A DNA stretch of 64,000 bases, from positions 2,469,601-2,533,600 of the forward strand of contig CM049319.1 of assembly GCA_026874595.1 (NCBI GenBank), in the 5' to 3' direction. The translations under genes were made by a program, and so were the position numbers. The notes beneath the pieces were generated by a model, which worked only from the letters and a program-made list of their open reading frames with translations, was not told where the DNA came from and did no database searches. The stretch is from Sipunculus nudus. Its lineage: Eukaryota > Annelida > Sipuncula > Golfingiida > Sipunculidae. Positions 27,101 to 40,500 of the stretch are shown piece after piece (positions within the stretch are counted from its first letter, which is position 1; each line of letters begins with the position of its first letter).

Positions 27101-30100
27101 CCTGAATTTCAGTGTGTGATTGAAAAAAAAATAGTTTAGAACAACTGATCTGCACAAATCAAAAATTAAGTCCCTATTTGCGCAGGACGCGATGATGGAA
27201 AACGAGCCTAACGGGTGCACATTTCCATATAGAATTGCAAAAAAATTGGTAAACTGCACGTTTTAATATACCCTACATTTTATGGTCTAATGTAAGTTTG
27301 AAATAACCTTTTGGGTGATATTAAAAGCCTTTGTTTCACTGGATGCAGCTTTAATTCGTAAATTGAGATGGTTCCATTAGCTGATGACGAGAACTAAATA
27401 TCGCTCTTTACCGTTGGTGGCGTTCTAGGCGTGGTAAGGCTGTCTTTACGCCGATGGTAGGGATGCTCACATTTCGACATTGAGTGGGTGTGGCTGCATA
27501 ATGTTGCTCTCTGGACATCGGCGACTTCTCTCCTGCTTCCTGATTAGGCGGGGCTGGGCTGTTGTGGCTGTAATATCTTTGGATTCACGTAGCATCAACA
27601 CATTGATAGCTTTTTAATCCATCTCTTTTTAATTTTTTTTATCATATTTATCTTAAAACACCCCTCATCTAACCACTGTAACAGTGCTGAGGGAGCTGGC
27701 CCAGTCAACAGTGCAGCTCGGGTGCCATCTATCCCTTCTTTAGCTTTAGTTTAGGGTGTTTTTGTCTGCCTTACCAAGATTTAGGTGTATAGTTGGTTAC
27801 GACAAAAGACGTTCACAGCATTGGTTGAGCCAGTGGCCGGACCAAGCTCAATCGAGAACGATTCTTGGTTCTGTCCAGAAACGAGATGGAATAAATCAAG
27901 CATAAATGTAATTAAGCAGTGAATGCAAACGGATAGTTACAGTTCATCTAAAACAAACACAAAACCGCAACGAGCTAAACAGGGAAATCAAGATGAGCCA
28001 TCATTCCATGGGTCTAAAAATCTGTTTTACATTTTTTTTTTCATCTAGACACACCCGCATATAATTCTAACAATCACTAAACATGTAGAACTTGATTTCG
28101 TTCAGAGACGCCATTTTGTTTATGATATTTATTAACCAGCATCTGTTCACAACTACTCTCGCCGAAAAGCACCCTAAGATAAGCCATTAAAGAAGAAACT
28201 TGTTTTCAATTTTTAGATGACGTAGGCACCTACTTTTGTGTCGTCACTACTGAGAAGAACGTCACTCAGTACAGCTTCCGGTCGCCTGGATCCGACGAGC
28301 TGACGAGCGCACTAGCCGTAATGGAGGCCCTGGAAAAGTCGGACCCCACGGATCAGACGGATCAGTCGGATCAAGTGACCGCACGGCCAGCTATACCTGA
28401 TGACCTCATTGATGCAATGATACACGTGGACAGTAAGTTCCTGGTTTGGTGAGATGACAATTTGGACGTGTGTTGTATTGTAAGTGAGCCCAAAATGATA
28501 ACGTATATTCCTTGAACAGATTGAAATTGGACATTTCTTGAAATATGAAGCCAAAATGAGTATTTCACTTAATAGACCGATAAATGTTAGTTAACCGATA
28601 TTTTATAGTTAACTTTAATGTGTGAATGGCAAAAGTAATTCCCAGCAGCATAATGTATCTAATACTTAATACTATTCAGCATATGTTAATCCCAGACTTC
28701 AAAAAAAGACAAAATACTTCAATGTTGATTAACTTAAATCAAATAAACATATGTAAATGACTAGCAATTCGATCTAAAATCAGTTTGTAACACTATAACA
28801 CATTCTACAGACACTTCCGTTCAAAACACGGCAAGCTCATCATGCATGGAATAAAACACGGCGAGCTTAACATGCGTGGAACAAAACACGGCAAGCTTAA
28901 CATGCGAGGATTAAAACACGACCAGCTCAACATGCGTGGAATAAAACACGGCAAGTTTCACGTGCGTGGAATAAAACACGGCAAGCTTAACACCCTTGGA
29001 CTGAAACACGGCATGCATCGAATAAAACACGGCCAACTTAACATGCGTGGAATAAAACACGGCCAGCTTAACATGCGTTGAATAAAAACACGGACAGATT
29101 AACATGCATGGAATTATAACGTTTCGGGTCATCAGTGTAAAAGATTATTTAAATTTATTTTATATTAAATTATATTTTAGTGTAAAAGCTTTTTATATGT
29201 CCAATCATACATTCTTGCAACCTCTGTTGTAATAACGGCCAATACAAGCTCTATTATAAAAAAATAATAAAAAAGTGACCCTTATATTTTGGTCAAATAT
29301 GGTGGCAGTGGGTTATGTAATGGTCCGGGTTAATTATTGACGGATCGGTAAAATAGAAATTTCGATCTTGATCTAGTTCCAGCCAAGTTGTTTTTTTCTG
29401 CTGTCTTTTTTGTTATTTTCCTGTAAACACCTTTATGGGCTAGTGGTTAACTAATACGGTGACGGTAACGTTACCAAGGACGTTGCAATGAAAGATCATT
29501 GACAATTTTGTAATAAGAACGTCTCATGGTCTTGACAAATGATGCTAGACAAATGATGCTACCTGTTGGCCTCATGGGATGCATCCTGTGGCCAACTGCC
29601 CTCTCCTACAACCTTCTCACCTTTGCCTTGCTGGTGGTGGGCGTGGCTGCTCACTGGGTGGCTTCGCTTACCTTAAGCTTATGAATTTAGTTTCTTTGTA
29701 GAGTCTCAAAAAGCAAGGCGGACGGCAGGTCTTTTAACAGCACCTTTCCATTTTACATGGAACCATGGCCATGCGATAGTTCAATCTTCAAAATGTACAA
29801 AATCCATTTATTATCTTTAGTTTAAATAAAGTCAAAGGTTCTCAATGATAATTATTGAATAAGGATGGATGGGGTATAGGCATTTCCCTGTTTCCTCCTA
29901 TCGAAATCTGATTTGAGACAAAATCATCTAAAGTTTTTCATGAGTTTCAGTAACTTTCTTTTAGGGGGATGGGTGAATATGGGCTGGTTCCGGGCGTGTA
30001 TACAGGTGAAGGCAAAAGTGATGTCGGACTCGATTGAGAATTGGATTTGAGTCCGGACTCAAGTCAGCGTATTCAGTGACTCGGACTCGGACTTGGCCTC

Positions 30101-31495
30101 CGTTTTCCTTGGCACGGATTTGCACTCGATGGCCCTAGAATGGAATTTGCACTCGGACTTGGTGGTCAAGACAAGAGAATTTAGGCCCAGTCCACCTAGG
30201 GTCCAGTAAAGAAAACAATAACTTTATCACTCAAGTTCTGAATTTAAGATTGCAAAAGACACACACAAAAAAAAGCTGTATACAAACTACCGTCCGAAAA
30301 TTCCAACCGTAATTAGATTGGTCCCTCATGAATGTTTATAGGGGCCCAATCACCTATAAAGCATGTTGAGTTAACACGATAAAGAGCTTCTTCCCTTTAA
30401 AATTAATCTGTACCAGCAAAAATATTGCCTTGAAACCGTTTGCTTACTCCTGTAAACGAGTGTTAAAAACAGTGAACCGGGCGCGATCGCAGGTGTCAAC
30501 ATAAACACAGTGCGTCGGGCCGTGTGCTGCGCGTAGCCATAAGACGTGCCAATCAGGAGATGCCCTGACTGACTTGGCCAAAAAAATGTAATACATGTTC
30601 CCGCAGGCTGAAACACTGCGTGTTGACCCTCTTAATCGGGCCTTCGGTCACGTGGCCTTGTTATAGTAAACCGACTGTGTTTACCACACGCAGGGCCATA
30701 AAATGGTGTTAAACAGTCGTATGCGAAGAAAATGAGACTGTGTGCTAGGATGGTTTTCCTTAAAAACTTTTGTATGTAAAGCAAAACTGAAATAATAGTG
30801 TGACAGAATAGGAATAATATTGCACCTTATTATGTCCCTTTAAAAACGGACCATCGCTCCTTATTCTTGGGATGCATCGTTTGAACCCCGCTGGGATCCA
30901 GCGTACTATATTTGCCTTCACAAACAAGTGGACAGCGGATGTTCAAAAAGGTTGCAAGCGAGTAGTGCTGGAGGCTCCGGGGACCTCTTCCCGAGCTACT
31001 ATCCAGCAAAAATCTCGGCAGCGAGACTTCGTTACTCTAACTCCACCTTAAAGAGGGACGAACATCTCAACATGCTGTATAAATTGACTGGCGAGGCTTG
31101 TCCGAGTGAACAATGTCCAACCGAAGCTCGCCCGAAAAAAAAGATTATCTTTGGCCAAAAATCAACACGCGTGAAAAGGGACTTATTCTGATTTTGTTTA
31201 ATAATGCAGGAACTGACAGTCATATGGAGACCAAGTAGTAGATACGGATAACCCCCCTGTGTGCGTCATTGCCAGGAAACCCCCATGCCGGAAAGCTTTC
31301 CGATCCGGTAAAATCTGACAATGCCAGATATTTCAATGCACCGACTTATGGTGTTGACGTTTTAATGGATTATGTTTTATAGTTTCTGCACTGTATATGG
31401 CGGGTTGGTCATATACAAGAAGGCTAACTGCAGGTGGCTGTAGCTGTCGTGTTAGATAATCACACACACATATAAAAGAATAATTTTAATTATTA

Positions 31496-31550
<55 letters not shown>

Positions 31551-34500
31551 AAGTAGACACCGGAGTGAGCTCCTCCAACACTTCCCTCATAGAACTAAAG
31601 AAATCTGTTGAACCTCGTTTGTCAGATCTTAAAAGTTTTATGTTTTGGTTTCCCTATTTGATTTAACTTCAATATTAGGTGAAGAAATATTTGTTTGGAT
31701 ACATAAATATGACCAGGCATTAGGCCATGATCTGTGAAGCACATATAAATATACTTGTACATACATGCATGTATCATACTGCATCATCTACATGCATAAT
31801 AGCTTATGGACTGCAAAAAAAAAAAAAAAAACACAGGATAATTCCAACTCATGCAGAATTGTTAAAATTGCGTTGTTTAAAAATAACTAACATTTTGACT
31901 CTGAATGCTAGCATATATAATTTATAATAAAGTATCTCCTTCGCGTTTTGTTGACTATTTTATCGGCTTATTGTTTTGTGTTACAGATAAATGACTTTTC
32001 TATTGAATATAAACACTTAATACGAGGTTATAAGGTATTTTAAAATATTTTTCAGTTATTGTGAAGCCATTTGTCGAAACTGGTAAGTCTTGTTATGTAC
32101 TATTCTGGTTGAGTTCAGTTCTTAATTTCAAACTATTACATTTAAATATCCCAATATAAAACTTGGAAAAAATTAACATGGCATAACCGCGTTAGACCAG
32201 GTATCCATGTACAGCCTTGCTGGTTCCTATATTTATAGATATAAGAATAAAATACGAAACGGAGAAAACGGCTTTGCCAGGGGGATAAAGACTCTAGACT
32301 CTCTGACTGCGCCTCATTTAGTCCGCCCTGAATCAATGAATGGAATAATCAGGACCTCTCTTTCTATAGAGCTCCTCTCCATTCACATATTTTTTCTGCG
32401 TATTCTCATTCCTTCTCCTTTACATGTTTTTACATTAAAAAGGGGTGAAATTTCAATCTTCATGAGCATACTGCCGCAAATTTTGTCTTATGGTTAAGGG
32501 GACAAACATACATTGATCATTCATCTGTTCAGTGTAAAATTGACGTTTTCCATGTAAATATTGTAAATACTGGACTGGGGGACATATATTAATCTGGAGT
32601 TCAGACATTATGAAGTGATTCAAATATATATATGTTAATCTTTGATCACTATCTAACCTTCATGTATTTATAAATTTTTCAAGCTGACACACTGCCAATA
32701 TACTTGGTAAATTTCATCTTGGCTTCATGCAATAAGCGTAGAAGCAATACCAATACATTCTTATCTAGAAGGATATTTTATCAACAGTAGGTTTAACTAT
32801 TTTTATTTTAGTTTCCACTGATGGACTGAGCATAAAGCTGCCTGCAAAACCATTAGTAAAAGGTGAGAAAAAAAATCAGATGTTTTACCTCCCCCAAGAA
32901 GGGTCTGTTTACAGTCAAGTTGTTTTCTTTATAAGATGACTTTTTAACTATGTGTGACACCTGGATGGTTGCTAGAGCCTTAGATCACAATCAATTACAT
33001 TTTTGGTGCAGGCCTTGAACAAGGTCCTTAACGATGTATTTTTGTTCTGTATTTCTTCTTCTCCAAATTATATCTCATGAAATCTCATGACACACACACA
33101 TCGTTATAAAGTGGAACTTTTACTCAGATTCACAATACTCACGCGACTGACATGCAAATTAGCCACAGAATTGACACTTGACATGACACTGTGTATAGAT
33201 GCGATATTAAAATAGTAGGCTGAAATTTAGATGTATGATACAAATCCGATTGACGTCATCGGGGCACCCTTAAAATTTTTTTATTGACCAGACGTAAAAC
33301 ACCCTTTTAGTGTCCATAAAAAATGGATGTGGGCACTTAGATCAAAGCTGATATTCTTTGAAATGACCATAAATTAATATAAAACCGCTTCAGAATGTCA
33401 AATTAGTGGCCACATATTGAATCAGGCTATGGTAAACAAATCACCTGTACCTTCCGTTATGTTGCCCCTTTACATAATACCTACTGTCCAATGTTTTGCA
33501 ATATTCATGCGTTAATCCCATATCTGAATGTAGATATATGCGCCCAAAATTAAAACAAAACTTTGATTAATTTTTACTACAAAAATGTATGTATATTTCA
33601 TGAAAACGAGAGTGTAAATTGTATAAATTTTTTTTTCTAAAAAAGTAAAGACAAAAAGTTAAGTTTAAATTAATCCTAACGTTCCTACTTTCCCGTGTTT
33701 GTTCCCCATGAACGATGACTGCACGACGCTTCTCCACACGCCCTCTTGGACAAAGAAAATGATTTCAACTGTGAAATAATAGGTGAATGAAAATTCATGA
33801 ACAGATAAAGATCGATGGTTTATTCTAGATCTCAGTCTACACAGACACACGAGAGACAAAACCAAGTAGCAGCTTTCATCAGTATTATCCATTGTATTGT
33901 CATTTTGATTAAGCTGACTGATCTGGTGACAATATTAATATGCTATCATTTAAGACGAGGGGACGTTTTACTACAGATAATTGAGAAAATGTACACCTAT
34001 TTAATGTAATTAACCCATAAAATATACTTAGTCATGATACATTTATTTGACTTAGTTCAGGTGCATACATTTTACATTATGTTATTACACTAACTGGTTA
34101 TTGCATTATAAAACATTCAGATGGATAAAAGTGAGTTTTATTTTATGGTACGAGAGTCACAGTTAATGAAATTATGGATGTTTATGTAAGCACAATCAGG
34201 TCTTGTAAGCGAACGATTTATGAAATTCATATGATAAAACGTGAATAAACAAGATTAAAAAAGGCTTTATATCAACAGGTATTCATTTTTAAGCCGAGAT
34301 ATCACGGCATTGAAGTTCCTGATACAGCTTAGAAACGGGCTTACAATTTATCATGCAGAAATAAAAGTAAAATAAAACTGTATCCTTCGCTATATTAAAA
34401 TACGGTTTGAAAAAAAAATAACTGTTTATGTAAGCAAATAGAACAGACGCTTTATATGTAAATCTCGCAAAGAAATTTAAATATTTTGATTACTTGTACT

Positions 34501-37500
34501 GGCATAGGAGCCCGTTGTCCGTGTCCGTTTTCTTCAGTGGAAGAACCATAGACAGATTTTTATAACTCTAGAAAACAAAAATAAAAATAATAGTAAGACG
34601 TTAACGATGAACTTGCTTTTTAATAGAAAGGGAAATTACCCGCTCAATAATGATTTTAATATTTCAAAGGCGCCAAGCAAATCCTAAAGATTGACAATGC
34701 TCTCCCCACATGATTCAGATATGGGTCTGGAAACCCTCCTTTTCAGCAGCCACATCCTTTCCTTATACTTTCAAACCAGTTTTTGCAGCCTAGACCATGT
34801 GCTCTGCTTTTTCTGGATCTAAGGACCTTTCTCAGAGTTTTCTCATCAATCTTCCTTGTTTGGACACCTCCCCCTTCCGAAATCCTTGATCTGCCCCTGT
34901 AAGGGCCACCGTTCATTTGTTTATGCAACCTAACAAAGCTGACAGCAGGGACCTCGAGACAGACATTTCCACCTGACCGTGTAGCAGATGACGTCAATTA
35001 TTACGTCTTATCGATGCGATAATTGTATATATATATCTTTATAAAGAAGGCTAACCATTTTGCTGCAAAAGTTAACTTAGACACTAATAGTGAGTGTTAT
35101 CTATATTCTGTAGTTTAAAACCACTACACATGTTATTTCTTCTTCATTGTTAGGCCAACATTAACATGATGGATTGTTGGAAGCATAAAGGCCGTCTGTT
35201 TGAAATAATTATGACTTCTATTGATACATAGCATCGATGCCTGATTATTTATTTCCTCGGTACCCTTCCTGTAGAATGTAATCTTGTTCTATCGACTTTC
35301 ATCAGATGTCGCTCTGCTTCGTCTTATTTTCTGTCCAAACATACCTGTCCTAGCCCTGGAAGGGATTTAAGGTCCATAACTAACCTTCGGTTTCACCATA
35401 AGTAAAATATCATAAAATCATTTTGCTTGTAAAATAACAATAGGTGACATGACTAATAAATTTTTGTACTCCTAAAATGTATTTTCAATGTCTTAATTAG
35501 AAAATTATGCTTTTCAAGTTAGTTTTTTTAAATATTGTGTAGATATAAGAAGTACATATATGCGTTCCGTGAAATATACCTTAAACACATTTTTTATATG
35601 TTCCTGTATGAATTTCATGTACATGAAATTATATTTTATTGTCAGCAGTGACCAGAGATTTTGAAAAATACATCTATTCACTAATATTTTCATTTTTTTT
35701 TTTTCATTTTTTATTCACTAAAATATTTTAGGGGGAAAAGAAACGATGTTCCTATGTTACATTCAAGGAAAACATTTTGTTATTACGCTGCAAAAACATG
35801 TCAACAGAAAAAAGTGATAAGTGGCGGCCCCTTGCAGTCCACAACATAATTATGATCGACTCTTTTGGCTGTAAATCTATTACATCAATATTATATAATG
35901 GCACCCAGGACAATATTACATAATAACACCCTGAAGAAGGTATTTCCTTTGTATCTGCTCCGCATAGCCACGTGTGCCGAATTCTTAAATATATAGTCGC
36001 CCTGAGTTGTTTATCAACCGATGTTACCTCGCCAGTCTGTCAGGTTTGTACACCCCTTACACAGCAGTTATATACTGCAGTCGTTCCAAGTACCCTTCGC
36101 TTTAACCGCTGCGTTGTATACCAAGACTTGCTGGGTTTGACCACCAGGACCAAGAATAAGACCAGCGGGTGCAGGTTGTCGTGAGTTTAAAACTTAGAGC
36201 TGGATGTACAATGCGATACCACGCTCTCATTGGTCAGATAACAAGTCTTTCCTCTGTGCGACTCCTGGTGTTGAAACCCGGAAAATCTTGACAAACTAAG
36301 CAGTTTTTAAAACGAAGGGGATTAAGAACAGTGCCGTAGTGAGGAGTGAACCAGATGTTCTTTACCAAGCCCCGAAGCTTTTCTTTGGTCATATAATATT
36401 CCATGTTTCTATAAAATTGGCCATTTATTGTTCCCTTAAAACCTATTTATTTCTCCCATGAGAGTATCCTAATCACGCCAGTATCGTAGTTATTGATGTT
36501 GCAACAAGAAATGCAAATTATAAAAAAAAAAACTTCAAATTGTGATACTTTATCCATCCAGACGAACACAACTGGACTAATTCTCATAAATTACATACTT
36601 TGAAATTCAAAAATAGGTGCAGATACAGTACAATAAAAATATTACCGTTGTCTTTGTCTGTCTGTCTATCTATCTGCCTGTCTGCCCCCCCCCCCCCCCT
36701 TCTCTCTCTAAATCTCTCTCCTTTTGTTTGTTCATATAATTTCAGAACGATCCCTTTTTTCGTCTGTCATCGGTTTTCTTTCTTCATATGTATACATAGG
36801 CGTATACGACATGTATCTAAATTTCTATATCTTGTGTTAAAAAATAAAGGATTTATAACGAAGGTCAGTTATCGCATCATTCTGAACACCATCCTAATTA
36901 GCAGACATACATATTGTAACCTTATCACTCTTCCATACACCCCAAACTTGTTACGAGCAAATTTATTCGAAAAGCAAAGGGATGAAAAATGCAACGACCT
37001 ATTCTCTCACTAAAAGCTTTGGCCCTCTTGAAATTAAGTTCTAAAAAAGTTTGGTTACTTTAGAGGTAATCTTTGCTCTCACGGGAAGTTGACTTCCTTG
37101 CAGAATGTTGCATTACTGTAGCGGTAGTCTTTCCACAACAACTAATAAAATAAAGCGCCCTATACCATTGAAAGCTAAACGGTTAAGATCAAGTAAAGCA
37201 ATATATGGCATGATCTCATATCAAATTGGCGCTTTGGTCCAACATTTTTTTTATTAATTTATGGTCAATCAAAATGTGAAATGTGAATCGGTTGATACTG
37301 ATTAAGCGCTATTTTGGCTTTACTATATTTTGGTCAAATTTGTGAGAAAAGGAGTCTTACAGGCCTCAGTATCTTGCCACTAATATTTTGAAAAATGACA
37401 AACTCTCTCGGAGGAAACGCTTTAATCCCAATATAATTAAATCCGAGTAGGAATAAACATACACCCACGTTTCACCATGTAGACCGGGACCAAACTTGTA

Positions 37501-40500
37501 CATTTTAAGCTCAGCTGGCTGAAAGTCATCTGAGCTATAGCGATCACTCTTTGTCCGTCGTCCGTCTGTCTGTCTAGCTGTCTGTCCGTCTGTCCGTCTG
37601 TCTGTCTGTTTGCACAAATCGTAACCACTGGACCTAGAATCTTCTAACTTGACATCCAGGGAGGTTCATAAAATTCTCCTTGGAAACCTGAAATAAGGTC
37701 TCTGTTACCCATATTCTTCGAGCTATGAGGCTCCGAAGTATTAACTCTTTGTCCGTCGTCCGTCTGTCTAGCTGTCTGTCTGTCTGTCCGTCTGTCTGTC
37801 TGTACAAATCGTAACCACTGGACCTAGAATCTTCTAACTTGACATCCAGGGAAGTTCATAAAAATTTCCTTGGAAACATGGAATTAGATCTCTGTTACCC
37901 ATATTCTTCGAGCTATGAGGCTCCAAAGTATTAACCAACCCACCCCCCCCCCCCCCCCGAATAATAGAAAATTTGATACAAAAGCTCAGGTATCTGAACA
38001 ACTAATGCATTGATCCTCATAATTCTATGCATGGATATTGATCATGGAGTGTTTCATCAGTTTCTGCAGATTAGTGGCACCACCTGCATTTTTTATTTTT
38101 TACGATTTTTTCTCTATTTTTGAGACCTTAAAAGATATGGTCCTTTTGTAACAGGGCACAAATCCTAACGACTGGATCTAGAATCTTCTATCTTAAAATG
38201 CAGGGAGCCCCATGAAATGTATTCTTGGAAACCTTAAATTAGGTCTTTGTTATCCATATCCTCCGAGCTATAGGGCTCAGAAGTTGCCCCCAGAATTACT
38301 AAAAATTTGATACAAAAGCTCAAGTATCTGAACAACTAATGCATTGATCCTCATGATTCTTTGCATAGATACTGACCATGGAATGTTTTATCAGTTTCTA
38401 CAGTCTGGTGGCGCCACCTTCATTTTCGATTTTTACGATTTTTTTCTCTATTTTTAAGACCTCTTAAGATGCAGTCATCTGTTAGCAGGGCACGAATCCT
38501 AACGACTGGACCTAGAATCTTCTCTCTTTACATGAAGGGAGGCCCACGATAGTCTCCTTAGAAACCTGAAGTTAGGTCTCTGTTACCTATAACATCTGAG
38601 CCATGGGGCTCCAGAGTACCCCCCCCCCCCTCCCTCCACCCAGAATAATGGAAAATTTGATACAAAAGCTGAAGTATCTGAACAACTAATGCATTGATCA
38701 CCATGATTCTTTGCATGCATATTGATCATGGAATGTTTCATCAGTTTCTGCAGACTGGTGGCGCCACCTGTATTTTTTCGATTATTTACGATATTTTTTA
38801 TCTATTTTTTAGACCTTAAAAGATGTGGTCCTTTGGTAACAGGGCACAAATCCTAACGACTGGACCTAAAATTTTCTATCTTAAAATGCAGAGAGGCCCA
38901 TGAAATGTCTTCTTGGAAACCTTAAATTAGGTCTCTGTTACCCATAACCTCTGAGCTATAGGGCTCCGAAGTAACCCTCACTGTAGGGGATGACCACACA
39001 CACACACACTAGTATAAGCAGATTGAACGCTCTGACGTTTTACTTTTTTATTTGCACAATATCGGTGGCGCCACCTGCATTTTTTTACGATTTTTTTCTC
39101 TGTTTTTGAGACCTTTGAAGATGTGGTCAAATCGTAACCATTAGACCTAGAATCTTTTATCTTGATATCCCAGGAGATCAATGAAAATCTCCATGGAAAC
39201 CCGAAATTAGGTCTCGGTTTCCCATTTTCTCCGAGCTATAGGGCTCAGAAGTACCCCTCAGAATAACTAAAAATTTGATACAAAAGCTCCAGTATCTGAA
39301 CAACTAATGCATTGATCACCATAATTCATTGCAAAGATATTGGTCATGGAATGTTTCATCAGTTTCTGCAGAATGGTGGCGCCACCTGCATTTTTCAAAT
39401 TTTACGCATTTTTATTCAATTTTTTTTCAAACCTTCAAAGATGTGGTTGTATGTTAACAGGGCACAAATCGTAACCATCGGACCTAGAATCTACTATCTT
39501 GAGGTCCATGAAAAATCTCCTTTGAATCCTAACATTAGGTCTCTGTTACCCATATACTCCGAGCTAAGCTTCAGTTGAATGGGGATACCACCTACAAAAT
39601 TTTGCATTCAGATGATAAAATTCCTTTTGTGAATGCCTTCTTAGTCAGCTGAGCGTCATGATCCATGGGTCACTTGTTTTCATCTGTGTGTATATTCATA
39701 CGTATTGAAAAAAACCTTCAAACATTCAGGATAAAGTTACCACTATGGTTAAAATAAAGCTATCACGTCACGACCCCGTGCAGGCCGTATCAGGCCTGTA
39801 TGTAAAAGCCTCGTGAGAGCCCTGTTAAAAGAGTAGAATTGTATTTAAAGGTACAAACCTTTGCAGTGATATGTGTATTGTCTTAAAATCAACCCGGCAC
39901 ATAGCTCCCAAATTCACCCACTTTATACGTTGCTATGGTTCTCTCTGTCAGTAAACACATTCCACCTGTTTTGGTTTACGATAAAAAGCTAGCGTGATGA
40001 GGGACCGACCTTGTGCATGCGAGATAATTCCAAAGCAAAGAAAAGAAAAAAAGAAGAAACACCAGTTGAAACCTCAGAAGTCTTTATTTGTGAAGTACGC
40101 GCTTTCGATAAATCCCTCTGGTCCCTCTGGTCCAATGCCTCCTTGCACAAATTCCAATCTTTAAATTAAATTTTATTGGCTTTCAAAAACATCATCCGAC
40201 CTATGTGAATATACATATATATAAATATTCCCCCGGAAAGCATCATATGCGTACAAGTAAAAAGTGTGGATGGGTGGCGCAAAATATATTGTTGCTTTTC
40301 ATGTGAAAGTCTTTCATTAAAAAAAGAACCTGATCGTAGTAACAGATCATGACACAGACTTGATGATTTCAGATTCCGAGAACTGGATGGCGTACACTGA
40401 GTGGGCGTCCTGGGGGCCCTGCAATGCCTGTGGTGAGACGATGGGAGAACGTAAACGCCGTGGTGAGGACGCTAATTAGTACGGTCAATACTTAACTGAT

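Noticed and set aside
36600-37013. 137-codon frame
   Set aside because: Begins with CTGT/poly-C/TC low complexity; the remainder has no recognisable domain.
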